From NCBI GenBank assembly GCA_964558665.1, contig CAZLFA010000021.1, forward strand, positions 1 to 54,831: a stretch of DNA of 54,831 nucleotides, given 5' to 3'. This document shows, one piece after another, positions 18,702 through 26,913 of this stretch. The notes under the pieces are model-generated. The model saw only the letters and a program-made list of their open reading frames with translations, searched no databases and was not told the origin of the DNA. The stretch's first letter is position 1; each line of letters starts with the position of its first letter. The position numbers and the translations under genes were made by a program. Origin of the DNA: CAZLFA01 sp964558665. GTDB taxonomy: Bacteria > Desulfobacterota > Syntrophia > Syntrophales > PHBD01.

Positions 18702-19622
18702 ATGATCACCATCGAACATCTGTATAAATCCTATGACAGGAACCTCGTTCTTGACGACGTAAGCATCACCATCAGAGAGGGGGCGATAACGGGGCTTTTA
18801 GGGCCGAACGGCGCCGGCAAGACAACCCTGATCTCAATCATGATGGGCCTTATAGCCAAGGACAAGGGAAAGATACTGGTCAAAGGACTGGACATTGACA
18901 GGGAACCGAAAAAGATCAGAGCCATGAGCAGCATCATCCCGCAGACACTGGCCCTGTATCCCACGCTGACGGCTCGGGAAAATCTGGAATACTTCGGTGC
19001 GCTCTACGGCCTTTCCGGGAAGACGCTGAAGGCGCGGATCGAGCGTTCCATAGATATTGCCAGCCTGCAGTCCTTCATCGACAAAAAGACCAGCAAGTTC
19101 TCCGGAGGCATGAAGAGAAGATTGAATCTGGCTGTCGGGCTTTTAAACGATCCGCAGATCCTTTACCTGGACGAGCCTACGGTCGGGGTGGACGCACAGT
19201 CCAGAAGCTATATGCTGGAAATGATAAGAAAGCTGAATGAAGAGAAGCGCACAACGATCATCTACACATCACACTACATGGATGAGACCGAGCAGGTTTC
19301 CGACGACATCGCCATTATCGACGAAGGCAGGATCATCCTTCACGACCGCAAGGAAACGGTTCTGGCTCACAAGGGCGATGCCCGGATAGGCATTGATTCA
19401 CTGACGGGAGAGGCGGCGACACTCTTTGCACAGATGCCGGGGATTACTCTGGAAGGCTCTGACATTCTTATAGAAAGAGACCGTCTTTTCCGGGAAAACA
19501 TGGCGCGCGTCTTTTCGCTTTTGGAAGAGCGCCGTCTTGTGATAAGGGACATCTCCTTCGGCTCCCGCGGCCTTGAGGAGCTCTTTTTGAAACTGACCCA
19601 TTCGCAGTTAAGAGATGAATAA
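18702..19622 (+). CDS. ABC transporter ATP-binding protein (ABC-2 exporter type)
   Basis: 306 residues. It is the motor subunit for the permease that follows. Walker A GPNGAGKTT (residues ~34-42), signature FSGGMKRRL, Walker B ILYLDEPTVGVD and the switch His in YTSHYMDE are all intact. The C-terminal ~85 residues extend beyond the nucleotide-binding domain, as in drug and lipid exporters such as CcmA/NatA-type proteins. It overlaps the permease gene by 8 bases. Being in one run with ACP and ketosynthase genes, it probably exports the locus product across the inner membrane (inference). Confidence 0.92.
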   Translation: MITIEHLYKSYDRNLVLDDVSITIREGAITGLLGPNGAGKTTLISIMMGLIAKDKGKILVKGLDIDREPKKIRAMSSIIPQTLALYPTLTARENLEYFGALYGLSGKTLKARIERSIDIASLQSFIDKKTSKFSGGMKRRLNLAVGLLNDPQILYLDEPTVGVDAQSRSYMLEMIRKLNEEKRTTIIYTSHYMDETEQVSDDIAIIDEGRIILHDRKETVLAHKGDARIGIDSLTGEAATLFAQMPGITLEGSDILIERDRLFRENMARVFSLLEERRLVIRDISFGSRGLEELFLKLTHSQLRDE

Positions 19623-20859
19623 GATTTTATACGTGCTGAAAAAAGAGTTCCTGATTATCGGACGCGATGTTGCCTCGCTGCTGCTTCTTTTCCTGATGCC
19701 GGCGGTATTTATCCTGGTCATGTCGCTGGCGATGAGCGAACTTTTTGCCACGCACTCCAAAGTGCAACTGCATGTCCTTGTCCTGAACCAGGACAAGGGA
19801 TCGCAGTCGAAGGCGTTTATGGAAAACCTGGGGAAGGCCGGCAATCTGGTCATGCACCCGGTAGCCGCCGGCATGACAGTCGAGCGTATCCAGGAAAAGA
19901 TGCTTGCTGAAGATTATAAATTCGCCATGATCGTCAAGGACACTTTCACCCCGGTCATGGAAAGCAAAAATGTAAAGGAAAACCGCAAACCGGTGCTGCT
20001 GCTCGTCAATCCAACAGTCAACACGCACACGCAGATGATATTCAAAAACGCCGTGACCGCAAATATGGGCAAGCTGCGCTTTGCCGCCTTTATCGACAAT
20101 ATCGCGCCTCTGCTCGACATGGCCAAGGTAAACAGGAAGGCCATCAAGAACAGCCTGATGTCGGCTGCAGATGATGATTCGCTGACCACCGAATATGTCT
20201 ACAGGGACAAAAAGGATCTGATCATTCCCTCCGCCGTGCAGCAGTCGGTGCCGGCCTGGCTGGTATTTGCCATGTTCTTTATCTCCATGCCCCTGTCGAA
20301 CACTTTTATTACGGAAAGAAATCAGGGTACCCTGATGCGCATGATGAGCATGAACATCTCCAAGACATATCTTCTGTTCGGGAAGTTCCTGCCCTATTTT
20401 CTGATCAACATCACCCAGGTTTTCCTGATGATTCTCGTCGGGATGCATGTCGTGCCGATCGTAGGCGGGCAGGCCCTCACTCCCGGCAACTCTCCGGGCG
20501 GGCTTCTTCTGATATCGGCCTGTGTCAGTTTCAGCGCCGTATCCATGGCGCTGTTAATATCAGTCGCAGCAAAAACGACCGATCAGGCCACAACAATCAG
20601 CGGCATCACCCATATTATCCTGGGCGCCATAGGCGGCATCATGGTGCCGAAGTTCGTCATGCCGAATGTCATGCAAAAGATTGCCGATCTCTCGCCCATG
20701 TCCTGGGGCATGGAAGGGTTTCTCGATATATTTCTCCGCCACGGCGGCACCCGGGAGGTCCTTCCCGAGGCGGCGTCGCTGCTGTCCTTTGGAGCAGTTA
20801 TGCTGCTGATGACCGTGATCATCATGAACAGAAAATTTGAAAGAGGCAGGAGCCTATGA
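19615..20859 (+). CDS. ABC-2 type transporter permease
   Basis: 414 residues. One N-terminal helix (residues ~18-40) is followed by a large extracytoplasmic domain of about 170 residues and then five or so helices in the C-terminal half (from PAWLVFAMFFISMPL onward). This is the layout of ABC2_membrane_3 permeases such as YhhJ/YbhR, which work with an ATPase as a homodimeric exporter. The PMSWGMEGF segment before the last helix is typical. It overlaps the ATPase gene by 8 bases and the ACP gene by ATGA, so all three are translationally coupled. Confidence 0.9.
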   Translation: MNKILYVLKKEFLIIGRDVASLLLLFLMPAVFILVMSLAMSELFATHSKVQLHVLVLNQDKGSQSKAFMENLGKAGNLVMHPVAAGMTVERIQEKMLAEDYKFAMIVKDTFTPVMESKNVKENRKPVLLLVNPTVNTHTQMIFKNAVTANMGKLRFAAFIDNIAPLLDMAKVNRKAIKNSLMSAADDDSLTTEYVYRDKKDLIIPSAVQQSVPAWLVFAMFFISMPLSNTFITERNQGTLMRMMSMNISKTYLLFGKFLPYFLINITQVFLMILVGMHVVPIVGGQALTPGNSPGGLLLISACVSFSAVSMALLISVAAKTTDQATTISGITHIILGAIGGIMVPKFVMPNVMQKIADLSPMSWGMEGFLDIFLRHGGTREVLPEAASLLSFGAVMLLMTVIIMNRKFERGRSL

Positions 20860-21128
20860 AAGGATCATTAGACACAAAATTCAAGACGGAACTGAAACAA
20901 CTTATAGTAGAGGAATGCGACCTGCTGGACAGAATAAAGGTTGAAGAGATAGAGGACGATGTCCCGCTGTTCGGGAACCAGTCGAAACTCGGCCTCGATT
21001 CCATCGATGCCCTGCAGATCTCGATCGCCATTCAGCAGAAATACGGCATTGCCATTACAGACAGCAAAGAGATGCGGCGCGTGATGACATCGATAAACTC
21101 GTTTGCCGACTTTTTACAGCCGGAGTAA
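20856..21128 (+). CDS. Acyl carrier protein
   Basis: 90 residues. The phosphopantetheine attachment Ser is Ser49 in LGLDSIDALQ, within a four-helix acidic ACP. It carries the growing chain as a thioester. It overlaps the permease by four bases (ATGA) and is followed 6 bases later by a ketosynthase, so it is a dedicated ACP of this locus rather than the housekeeping one. The N-terminal extension is slightly longer than in FabB-type ACPs. Confidence 0.92.
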   Translation: MKGSLDTKFKTELKQLIVEECDLLDRIKVEEIEDDVPLFGNQSKLGLDSIDALQISIAIQQKYGIAITDSKEMRRVMTSINSFADFLQPE

Positions 21129-21134
21129 AGAGGA

Positions 21135-22289
21135 TTGAAGGAAAAGGTTTACATAAGCGGCAGAGCCATAAACTGCTCCCTGGGTGAAGACCTGGACGAG
21201 GTTATAGCATCAGTCCGCGATAAAGAGGTAAAGGTCGAAGACCTGCCGCTCACCCTCGCCGGGCTTCCCTACACTCGTCCTTACTACAGGATTCGCAGAG
21301 AAAGGGGAACCGATGCAGAAAAACTTTTCTTCGGCGTGCTGTTCGAAACAACGGCGAAAGCCTTTGCCGATGCCGGCCTCACCGACAGCGAAATCAGGAA
21401 TATGTCCATATTCTTCGGGTCCACGTCAATCGACATCCCCATCTATGAAAGCTACTACGAAAAATCGGAGGCCAACGGCGCTGTCTATTTTTCCCAGGCC
21501 TCACTGGGCTACGGTTCGATAATTGCGGATGTGGCCAGGCATTTCGACATTCAAGGCGGCTGCTATACTTTCACCACGGCCTGCACGTCCAGCGCCAACG
21601 GCCTGCTGTATGCAGCCGGGATGATAAGTCTCGGCGCCATTGAAAGAGCGCTGGTCATCGGCTACGACCTCTATAATCATACCGGATTCTATGGTTTTGA
21701 ATCGCTGAAACTGATGTCCCCTTCGCACTACAAGCCGTTTGACAAAAACAGGGACGGCATCATCATGGGAGAAGGCTGCGGCGCGGTAATCCTGGAAGGG
21801 AAAAAAAGAAGGTCCGGCGATTTCCATATCCTCGGAGGAGCCAACCTCTGCGACACCTTCAATGTCACGGCCCACACAATCGAAGGAGACTTCATAGCAC
21901 AGACCATGGAACAGGCCATGGCGAATGCGGGCGTGACACCGGTTGACATCGATGCCGTCAAGGCGCACGCCACGGGAAGCGACAACAACGACCGGACGGA
22001 ATGCAACGGCATGAAGAGAGTCTTCGCCGGCAGGATGCCGCCGGTTACGGGAATCAAGCCTTACATAGGCCATACGGTGGGCGCATCGGGAGTGATTGAG
22101 CTTATCATTGTAACCGAGTCTGTTAAGAGGGGCTTCTTCCCCGCCACTGCCGGTTTCGCACAGCCCGATGAAGAGCTGGGGATTGTGCCGCTGACGGACA
22201 ATCTCGAAATCGGCGAAGGCAATTTCATGCTGAACTATTTCGGGTTCGGCGGCAACTGTGCGTCGCTGATCGTATCAAACCGGAGTTGA
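21135..22289 (+). CDS. Ketosynthase (KAS I/II family), second active copy
   Basis: 384 residues, somewhat shorter than FabF. The triad is intact: Cys150 in TTACTSSANG, His in KAHATGSDNND and His in YIGHTVGASG. FGFGGNCASLI closes the fold. The start is TTG 21135; AAAGAGGA lies directly before it, a short spacing, but no other start fits. It is distant from the first ketosynthase (HATGS instead of HGTAT, different N-terminus) and so is not a recent copy. It is placed between the ACP and a ketosynthase-like partner, repeating the KS plus dead-KS pattern of the first operon. Confidence 0.88.
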   Translation: MKEKVYISGRAINCSLGEDLDEVIASVRDKEVKVEDLPLTLAGLPYTRPYYRIRRERGTDAEKLFFGVLFETTAKAFADAGLTDSEIRNMSIFFGSTSIDIPIYESYYEKSEANGAVYFSQASLGYGSIIADVARHFDIQGGCYTFTTACTSSANGLLYAAGMISLGAIERALVIGYDLYNHTGFYGFESLKLMSPSHYKPFDKNRDGIIMGEGCGAVILEGKKRRSGDFHILGGANLCDTFNVTAHTIEGDFIAQTMEQAMANAGVTPVDIDAVKAHATGSDNNDRTECNGMKRVFAGRMPPVTGIKPYIGHTVGASGVIELIIVTESVKRGFFPATAGFAQPDEELGIVPLTDNLEIGEGNFMLNYFGFGGNCASLIVSNRS

Positions 22290-22295
22290 AAATCC

Positions 22296-23168
22296 ATGTA
22301 TATTCATGCCGCATCCGTTTTCATCACACCACCGGTACAGGACGCGCAAATCCTGAAGGATGAGCTGAAAAAATACACAGACATCTATTTCCGCCGGATC
22401 AACAAGTTCGTCATGCTCTCTCTTGTAGGCGCACACATGTGCGTCTTTGGCAAGGATATCGACCCGCAGACATCAGTATATCTGACCACCGAAAGGGGAA
22501 ATCTCGGCGACACGGAAACCGTGCTGAACCAGATATTCCGCAGGCAGGCACTCCCCATGCCTTACAACTTCATCAACACCATGTCCAATACGGCTTCATT
22601 CTATGTATCGCAGGGGCTGAAGGTTTCCGGGCGCAACATCTCCGTCTCCAGCCAGAACCTCTCCTTCGAGCGCGGCCTGGAACTGCTGAAGACGGACATG
22701 TCTCTGGGCACCGTTGATAACGCCGTAATCGGAGGGGTTGACGAGGCCAACAGATCCGAGGTCCACTTCAGAAAGAAATTCTGCGTGCCCTTCGAGAGCG
22801 TCAGCCAGATGGAGGGCAGCTGCTGGCTCTACCTGCGCTCAGTCAAGGAAGGGGCGGCAGGAGAAATAACCGACATCAGGTCCCTGGCGGGCAAAGAAGA
22901 AGCCATGACATGGCTTATGGCCAAGTCATACGATGAGCCTCCGGTGATCTCCTTCGGCATGGCTGTCAAGGAAGAGGAAAGGATGATCTGGAAAAGGACC
23001 ATAAAGCATAAGGAAGAGCTCGACTGCATACAAGAAAAAGGATATTACGATTCGGCGACCGCCGGCACGGTCTGTCTTTTTATCAGAGATTACAGAAACA
23101 CGACGATGGTGCATATCAACAAGAACTTTCGCAGTCAGTACGTAATCCTGGTGGTAAAGAGCTATTAA
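22296..23168 (+). CDS. Half-length ketosynthase-like protein without catalytic residues
   Basis: 290 residues. It looks like the N-terminal domain of a ketosynthase with the C-terminal half reduced. The stretch NISVSSQNLSFERGLELLKT aligns with the nucleophile region of the preceding ketosynthase (TTACTSSANGLLYAAG), with Asn or Gln at the Cys position, and SLGTVDNAVIGGVDE matches SLGAIERALVIGYD. No HGT or GH histidine motifs follow. It may be a chain-length factor or docking partner of the ketosynthase 6 bases upstream. Similar short ketosynthase-like proteins occur in aryl-polyene loci as I recall, but I cannot name the family with certainty. Confidence 0.7.
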   Translation: MYIHAASVFITPPVQDAQILKDELKKYTDIYFRRINKFVMLSLVGAHMCVFGKDIDPQTSVYLTTERGNLGDTETVLNQIFRRQALPMPYNFINTMSNTASFYVSQGLKVSGRNISVSSQNLSFERGLELLKTDMSLGTVDNAVIGGVDEANRSEVHFRKKFCVPFESVSQMEGSCWLYLRSVKEGAAGEITDIRSLAGKEEAMTWLMAKSYDEPPVISFGMAVKEEERMIWKRTIKHKEELDCIQEKGYYDSATAGTVCLFIRDYRNTTMVHINKNFRSQYVILVVKSY

Positions 23169-23199
23169 TTCATCAAATATCAAGGAGAGGTTTTCTTCT

Positions 23200-24255
23200 A
23201 TGAAAATTATAAAAGTCGGCATCATCTTCGGGGGCATGTCCTCGGAAAAAGAGGTCTCGCTTAACAGCGGCAGAAATGTCTTCGACAACATGGATCGCGA
23301 ATTCTATGAGCCGGTTCCGCTTTTCATGGATCACGACGGCCGCTTCTGGCATGTCCCGTGGCAGCTCATATCACAGAACACCACCGTTGATGTCTCCGAT
23401 CACCTCGACAAACAGGCGCGCAGAATCCATTATGAAGATCTCAGAAAGGAGATAGACTTCGCATTCATAACCCTGCACGGCAAATACGGCGACGACGGAT
23501 GCATTCAGGGGCTCCTGGAACTCCTGGGCATACCCTACACCGGGCCTGGCGTGCTCGCTTCTGCGCTGGGCATGGACAAACACATGCAGCAGAAAATCCT
23601 GCGCAACTCAGGACTCGATGTGCCGGACAGCATGGTAATCACGCTCCCCGAATGGGAAAACGGCCGCGATGACGTCAAGGCAAGAATACTTGAGCATTTC
23701 AAGTTCCCCTTTGTCACCAAGCCGATCCGCGAAGGTTCGAGTATCGGCGTCACCAAGGTAAAGGACATATCGGTTCTGGAGGAGGGCATCGGGAATGCAT
23801 TTCAATGGGATAACGCCGTGCTGGTCGAAGAGTTTCTGGAGGGCACGGAATTTTCCTGCATCGTGCTGGAAGAAGACGGCGAGGCCACGCCGCTTGAATT
23901 GACGGAGATTCATCCCCAGAGCGAATATTACACATACGACGACAAGTACATGCCGGGTCGATGCCGCAAGTTCACACCTCCCAGGAACTTCCCGCCGGAC
24001 GTCATTGAGCGGATCAAAAAAGACGTCGTTGCCGCGTTTCAGGCGCTCGGTTTCCGCTCCTACGGGCGCATCGACGGGTTTTACCTGACCGACGGAAGGG
24101 TGCTGATCACCGACCCGAACTCTTCATCGGGCATGGCGCCGTCATCGTTCTTTTTCGAGCAGGCCGCATGCGCCGGCATGCTTCCGACAATGATCATCTC
24201 GAAACTGATTGAAAACGCCCTGAAGATCCACGGAGAGAAGCGCGGACCGCTTTAG
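23200..24255 (+). CDS. D-alanine--D-alanine ligase-like ATP-grasp protein
   Basis: 351 residues. The N-terminus (VGIIFGGMSSEKEVSLNSG), HGKYGDDGCIQG and IPYTGPGVLASALGMDK are those of Ddl enzymes, and KPIREGSSIGV is the ATP-binding loop. The C-terminal substrate and metal motif differs: Ddl has N-T-x-P-G-x-T, here the segment reads DPNSSSGMAPSS. The Asn metal ligand stays but the rest is changed, so the acceptor substrate may not be D-Ala. It follows the ketosynthase-like gene by 31 bases with a good ribosome site (CAAGGAGAGG). It may ligate an amino acid or amine to the product, or simply be a divergent Ddl (both inference). Confidence 0.78.
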   Translation: MKIIKVGIIFGGMSSEKEVSLNSGRNVFDNMDREFYEPVPLFMDHDGRFWHVPWQLISQNTTVDVSDHLDKQARRIHYEDLRKEIDFAFITLHGKYGDDGCIQGLLELLGIPYTGPGVLASALGMDKHMQQKILRNSGLDVPDSMVITLPEWENGRDDVKARILEHFKFPFVTKPIREGSSIGVTKVKDISVLEEGIGNAFQWDNAVLVEEFLEGTEFSCIVLEEDGEATPLELTEIHPQSEYYTYDDKYMPGRCRKFTPPRNFPPDVIERIKKDVVAAFQALGFRSYGRIDGFYLTDGRVLITDPNSSSGMAPSSFFFEQAACAGMLPTMIISKLIENALKIHGEKRGPL

Positions 24256-24344
24256 GCATAAGACAGCCTCATGCATCTGTTGGAACGGCAATAAAGCATA
24301 GTTTGAGCTTATCGTATAATGCATCTTGTTTTTCAATTCTTCCT

Positions 24345-24373
24345 TTGACATGCCCGGATGCATCTTTTATAAT
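24345..24373 (+). promoter_or_regulatory. Perfect consensus sigma70 promoter
   Basis: TTGACA (24345-24350), a 17-base spacer and TATAAT (24368-24373) are an exact match to consensus. Transcription would start near 24380, giving a leader of about 28 bases before the SPFH gene. It marks the end of the biosynthetic locus. Confidence 0.85.
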
Positions 24374-24407
24374 TGAACATTAAACATCAACCGCGAGAGG
24401 CGAAATT

Positions 24408-25541
24408 ATGGGCTTATGGGATAAGATCCGCGGCGAGTTCATCGACATTATCCAATGGCTCGATGATACGAATGACACCTTGGTTTATCGTTTCGAACGT
24501 TACGGAAACGAGATCAAATACGGAGCCAAACTGGTGGTCCGCGAAAGCCAGGTGGCGGTGTTCATCAACGAAGGTCAGTTTGCCGACGTCTTCAAACCGG
24601 GGACCTATACCCTTTCCACTCAGAACATGCCGATCCTCTCCACTCTCCAGGGATGGAAATACGGCCTGGAAAGTCCCTTCAAGGCGGAAGTATACTTCGT
24701 CAGCACAAGACAGTTTACGGCCATGAAATGGGGAACACCGGGTCCCTGCACCATGAGAGACGCCGAATTCGGCCTCGTGAGAGTCAGCGCTTTCGGCATC
24801 TTTGCCATGCGCATGAAAGACCCGCAGGTGTTCATCAAGGAAGTGGCCGGAACAGACGGCCGTTTCTCGACAGAGGAAATAAGCGCAAATCTGCGCGGCA
24901 AACTGGGTCTGCGCATCAAGGAAGCGTTTCCGCAGCTGGGCGTGCCGGTTGCTGACCTGGAAACAAATGTAACCCGTCTGGGCGACATGCTGAAAGAGAA
25001 GGTCGCCCCGCTGTTTGAAGGGCTGGGGCTTGAGTTGACCGAAGTCCAGGTCCAGGATATATCACTTCCGGAAGAGGTGGAGAAGGCCATTGACAAATCC
25101 GGGGCTATAAAGGCTGTAGGAAATCTCGGCGCTTACACCCAGTACGAAATGGCCAGTTCTATCCGGGATGCAGCCCAGAACCCGGGCGGTACGGCAGCCG
25201 CCGGCGTGGGCATGGGGATGGGTTTCGGAATGGCCCAGCAGATGGCTCAGACCATAAGCGGAGCAGGACAGCCGTTGCAGGCTCAGCCTCAACAGCCGGC
25301 AGGAGGTCCGCCGCCCTTGCCGCCGCAGATCATGTTCTATGCGGTGATCAACGGGCAGCAGGCCGGACCATATGACCAGGCTGCATTTTCACAACTGGCA
25401 GCCCAGGGACAGATCACCCGGGAAACACTGGTGTGGCGCCAGGGAATGGCCAATTGGACGCCGGCAGGACAGGTAGCAGAAACATCTCCTCTGTTTGCCC
25501 AGATGCCGCCTCCAGTACCACCGCCGCCCCCTGTCAAATAA
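24408..25541 (+). CDS. SPFH-domain (YdjI-like) protein with C-terminal GYF_2 domain
   Basis: 377 residues. The N-terminal ~240 residues form the SPFH/band-7 fold of the YdjI 'virion core protein' family (GLWDKIRGEFIDIIQWLDD at the start, EVQVQDISLPEEVEKAIDKS near 215-235). A Gly/Ala/Met- and Pro-rich linker follows. Residues ~310-365 are a GYF_2 domain (YAVINGQQAGPYD, ITRETLVWRQGMANW), a peptide-binding module. It has no membrane helix and would assemble on a membrane or protein partner. The gene downstream, 17 bases away, encodes a zinc-ribbon membrane protein; this pairing is recurrent in bacteria. Proposed roles are in membrane organisation or stress. Confidence 0.85.
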   Translation: MGLWDKIRGEFIDIIQWLDDTNDTLVYRFERYGNEIKYGAKLVVRESQVAVFINEGQFADVFKPGTYTLSTQNMPILSTLQGWKYGLESPFKAEVYFVSTRQFTAMKWGTPGPCTMRDAEFGLVRVSAFGIFAMRMKDPQVFIKEVAGTDGRFSTEEISANLRGKLGLRIKEAFPQLGVPVADLETNVTRLGDMLKEKVAPLFEGLGLELTEVQVQDISLPEEVEKAIDKSGAIKAVGNLGAYTQYEMASSIRDAAQNPGGTAAAGVGMGMGFGMAQQMAQTISGAGQPLQAQPQQPAGGPPPLPPQIMFYAVINGQQAGPYDQAAFSQLAAQGQITRETLVWRQGMANWTPAGQVAETSPLFAQMPPPVPPPPPVK

Positions 25542-25558
25542 ACAATGTGAGGTGAAAT

Positions 25559-26629
25559 ATGAGCGGAAAACAATACCCCTGTTTGTCCTGCGGCGCCAAG
25601 CTCGAATTCTCCCCCGGCGCATCCACCTTGAAATGTCCCTACTGCGGACATTCCAACGAAATTCCTAAATCGGTCGATGATATCAAGGAGCTTGATTTCA
25701 ATGAATACTTCCGCAAGGCCGCAGACCAGGCGGAAACGAAGGAGCAATCCGCGGTCAAGTGCTCCTCCTGCGGAGCCCAAACTACCCTGCCTCCCAATGC
25801 TGCCGTTACGTATTGTCCGTTCTGCGGCACGCAGCTCAACGCCCAGCCGCATGGTCAGAAGATTATCAAGCCTCAGGCCATGCTTCCCTTCAAGGTGGAC
25901 AAGAACGCCGCCCTGGAAAAATTCCGGGAATGGATGGGAAACCTCTGGTTTGCGCCGGGCAATCTGAAGAGTTTTGCCCACGCAGAAGGAATCAAGGGGA
26001 TGTATGTCCCTTACTGGACCTACAACTGCCATACCACAAGTTTTTATGACGGGGAGAGGGGTGTCGATTACCAGGAAACCGAGACATACATGGAAAACGA
26101 TGAAGTAAAGACCCGCAGCGTGACAAGGACCAGGTGGTATCCCGTAAGCGGTCTGGTTTCAGACGGCTTTACCGATGTCCTGGTTCTGGCAAGCCGGTCG
26201 CTCCCCAGAGACATTACCGAATCCCTGGAACCCTGGGATCTGGCACACCTCACACCCTATCAGGACGAGTATATGAGCGGCTTCGGCGCCGAATCTTATC
26301 AGATTGACCTGCCTGCGGGCTTCGAACAGGCCAAGGGCATTATGGACGCGAAGATTAAAGATGATGTCAGGCGGGATATCGGCGGTGATCATCAGAAGAT
26401 TCTCAGGTTAAGGACAAAGTACGACAACATCACCTTCAAGCATATCCTCCTGCCGCTCTGGATCAGTGCATACCGTTATGAGGATAAGGTTTTCCGGTTT
26501 CTCATCAATGCACGCACCGGCGAGGTGCAGGGCGAAAGACCATGGTCGTGGTCCAAGATTGCCATGGCTGCGGGCGGCGCCCTGATGGCGATTTTAATTA
26601 TATATTATGTTATTCAGATTTTTAAATAG
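25559..26629 (+). CDS. Zinc-ribbon protein with C-terminal membrane anchor
   Basis: 356 residues. Two zinc ribbons lie at the N-terminus: Cys8, Cys11, Cys26, Cys29 and Cys68, Cys71, Cys86, Cys89. A middle domain rich in Trp and Tyr (KGMYVPYWTYNCHT) follows, and a single helix (GGALMAILIIYYVIQIF) anchors the C-terminus. The N-terminus of about 330 residues would be cytoplasmic. It belongs with the SPFH/GYF_2 protein upstream (17 bases, ribosome site GTGAGG), and the two likely act as a complex. The function is unknown. Confidence 0.82.
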   Translation: MSGKQYPCLSCGAKLEFSPGASTLKCPYCGHSNEIPKSVDDIKELDFNEYFRKAADQAETKEQSAVKCSSCGAQTTLPPNAAVTYCPFCGTQLNAQPHGQKIIKPQAMLPFKVDKNAALEKFREWMGNLWFAPGNLKSFAHAEGIKGMYVPYWTYNCHTTSFYDGERGVDYQETETYMENDEVKTRSVTRTRWYPVSGLVSDGFTDVLVLASRSLPRDITESLEPWDLAHLTPYQDEYMSGFGAESYQIDLPAGFEQAKGIMDAKIKDDVRRDIGGDHQKILRLRTKYDNITFKHILLPLWISAYRYEDKVFRFLINARTGEVQGERPWSWSKIAMAAGGALMAILIIYYVIQIFK

Positions 26630-26662
26630 AGGTCGTTATTGCCTTAATTAACGTTGCTGTTA

Positions 26663-26707
26663 CAGACCGGCCAATAGCTTAGTTATTCTTCACTACTGAC
26701 CGGTCTG
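26663..26707. repeat. Inverted repeat in the gap before the PAS-LuxR gene
   Basis: CAGACCGG (26663-26670) and CCGGTCTG (26700-26707) form an 8 bp perfect stem with a 29-base loop. No T-run follows on either strand, so it is a weak terminator candidate at best. It could mark the end of the SPFH operon or be an operator. Nothing else stands out in 26630-26913. Confidence 0.4.
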
Positions 26708-26913
26708 CAAAAAGATGTATTTGCGTTGACCATAATCAATATCTCTCCTTTTCTATTCTTATTCCGACATCCATCAGTTGTTATGTTCAGCACGAAGCAA
26801 TAATACAACTCCATTTAAGGTTTAATGCCTGACCGCAACTTTTCCGGAACAGAAAGATTGCAGTCAGGCGTTCTGACATGCTGATTTGCTGCAATAGCGG
26901 CAGGAGTTCCACC

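Noticed and set aside
26663..26707. Intrinsic terminator of the SPFH operon
   Set aside because: The stem is only 8 bp with a 29-base loop and no T-run on either strand; kept only as an inverted repeat.
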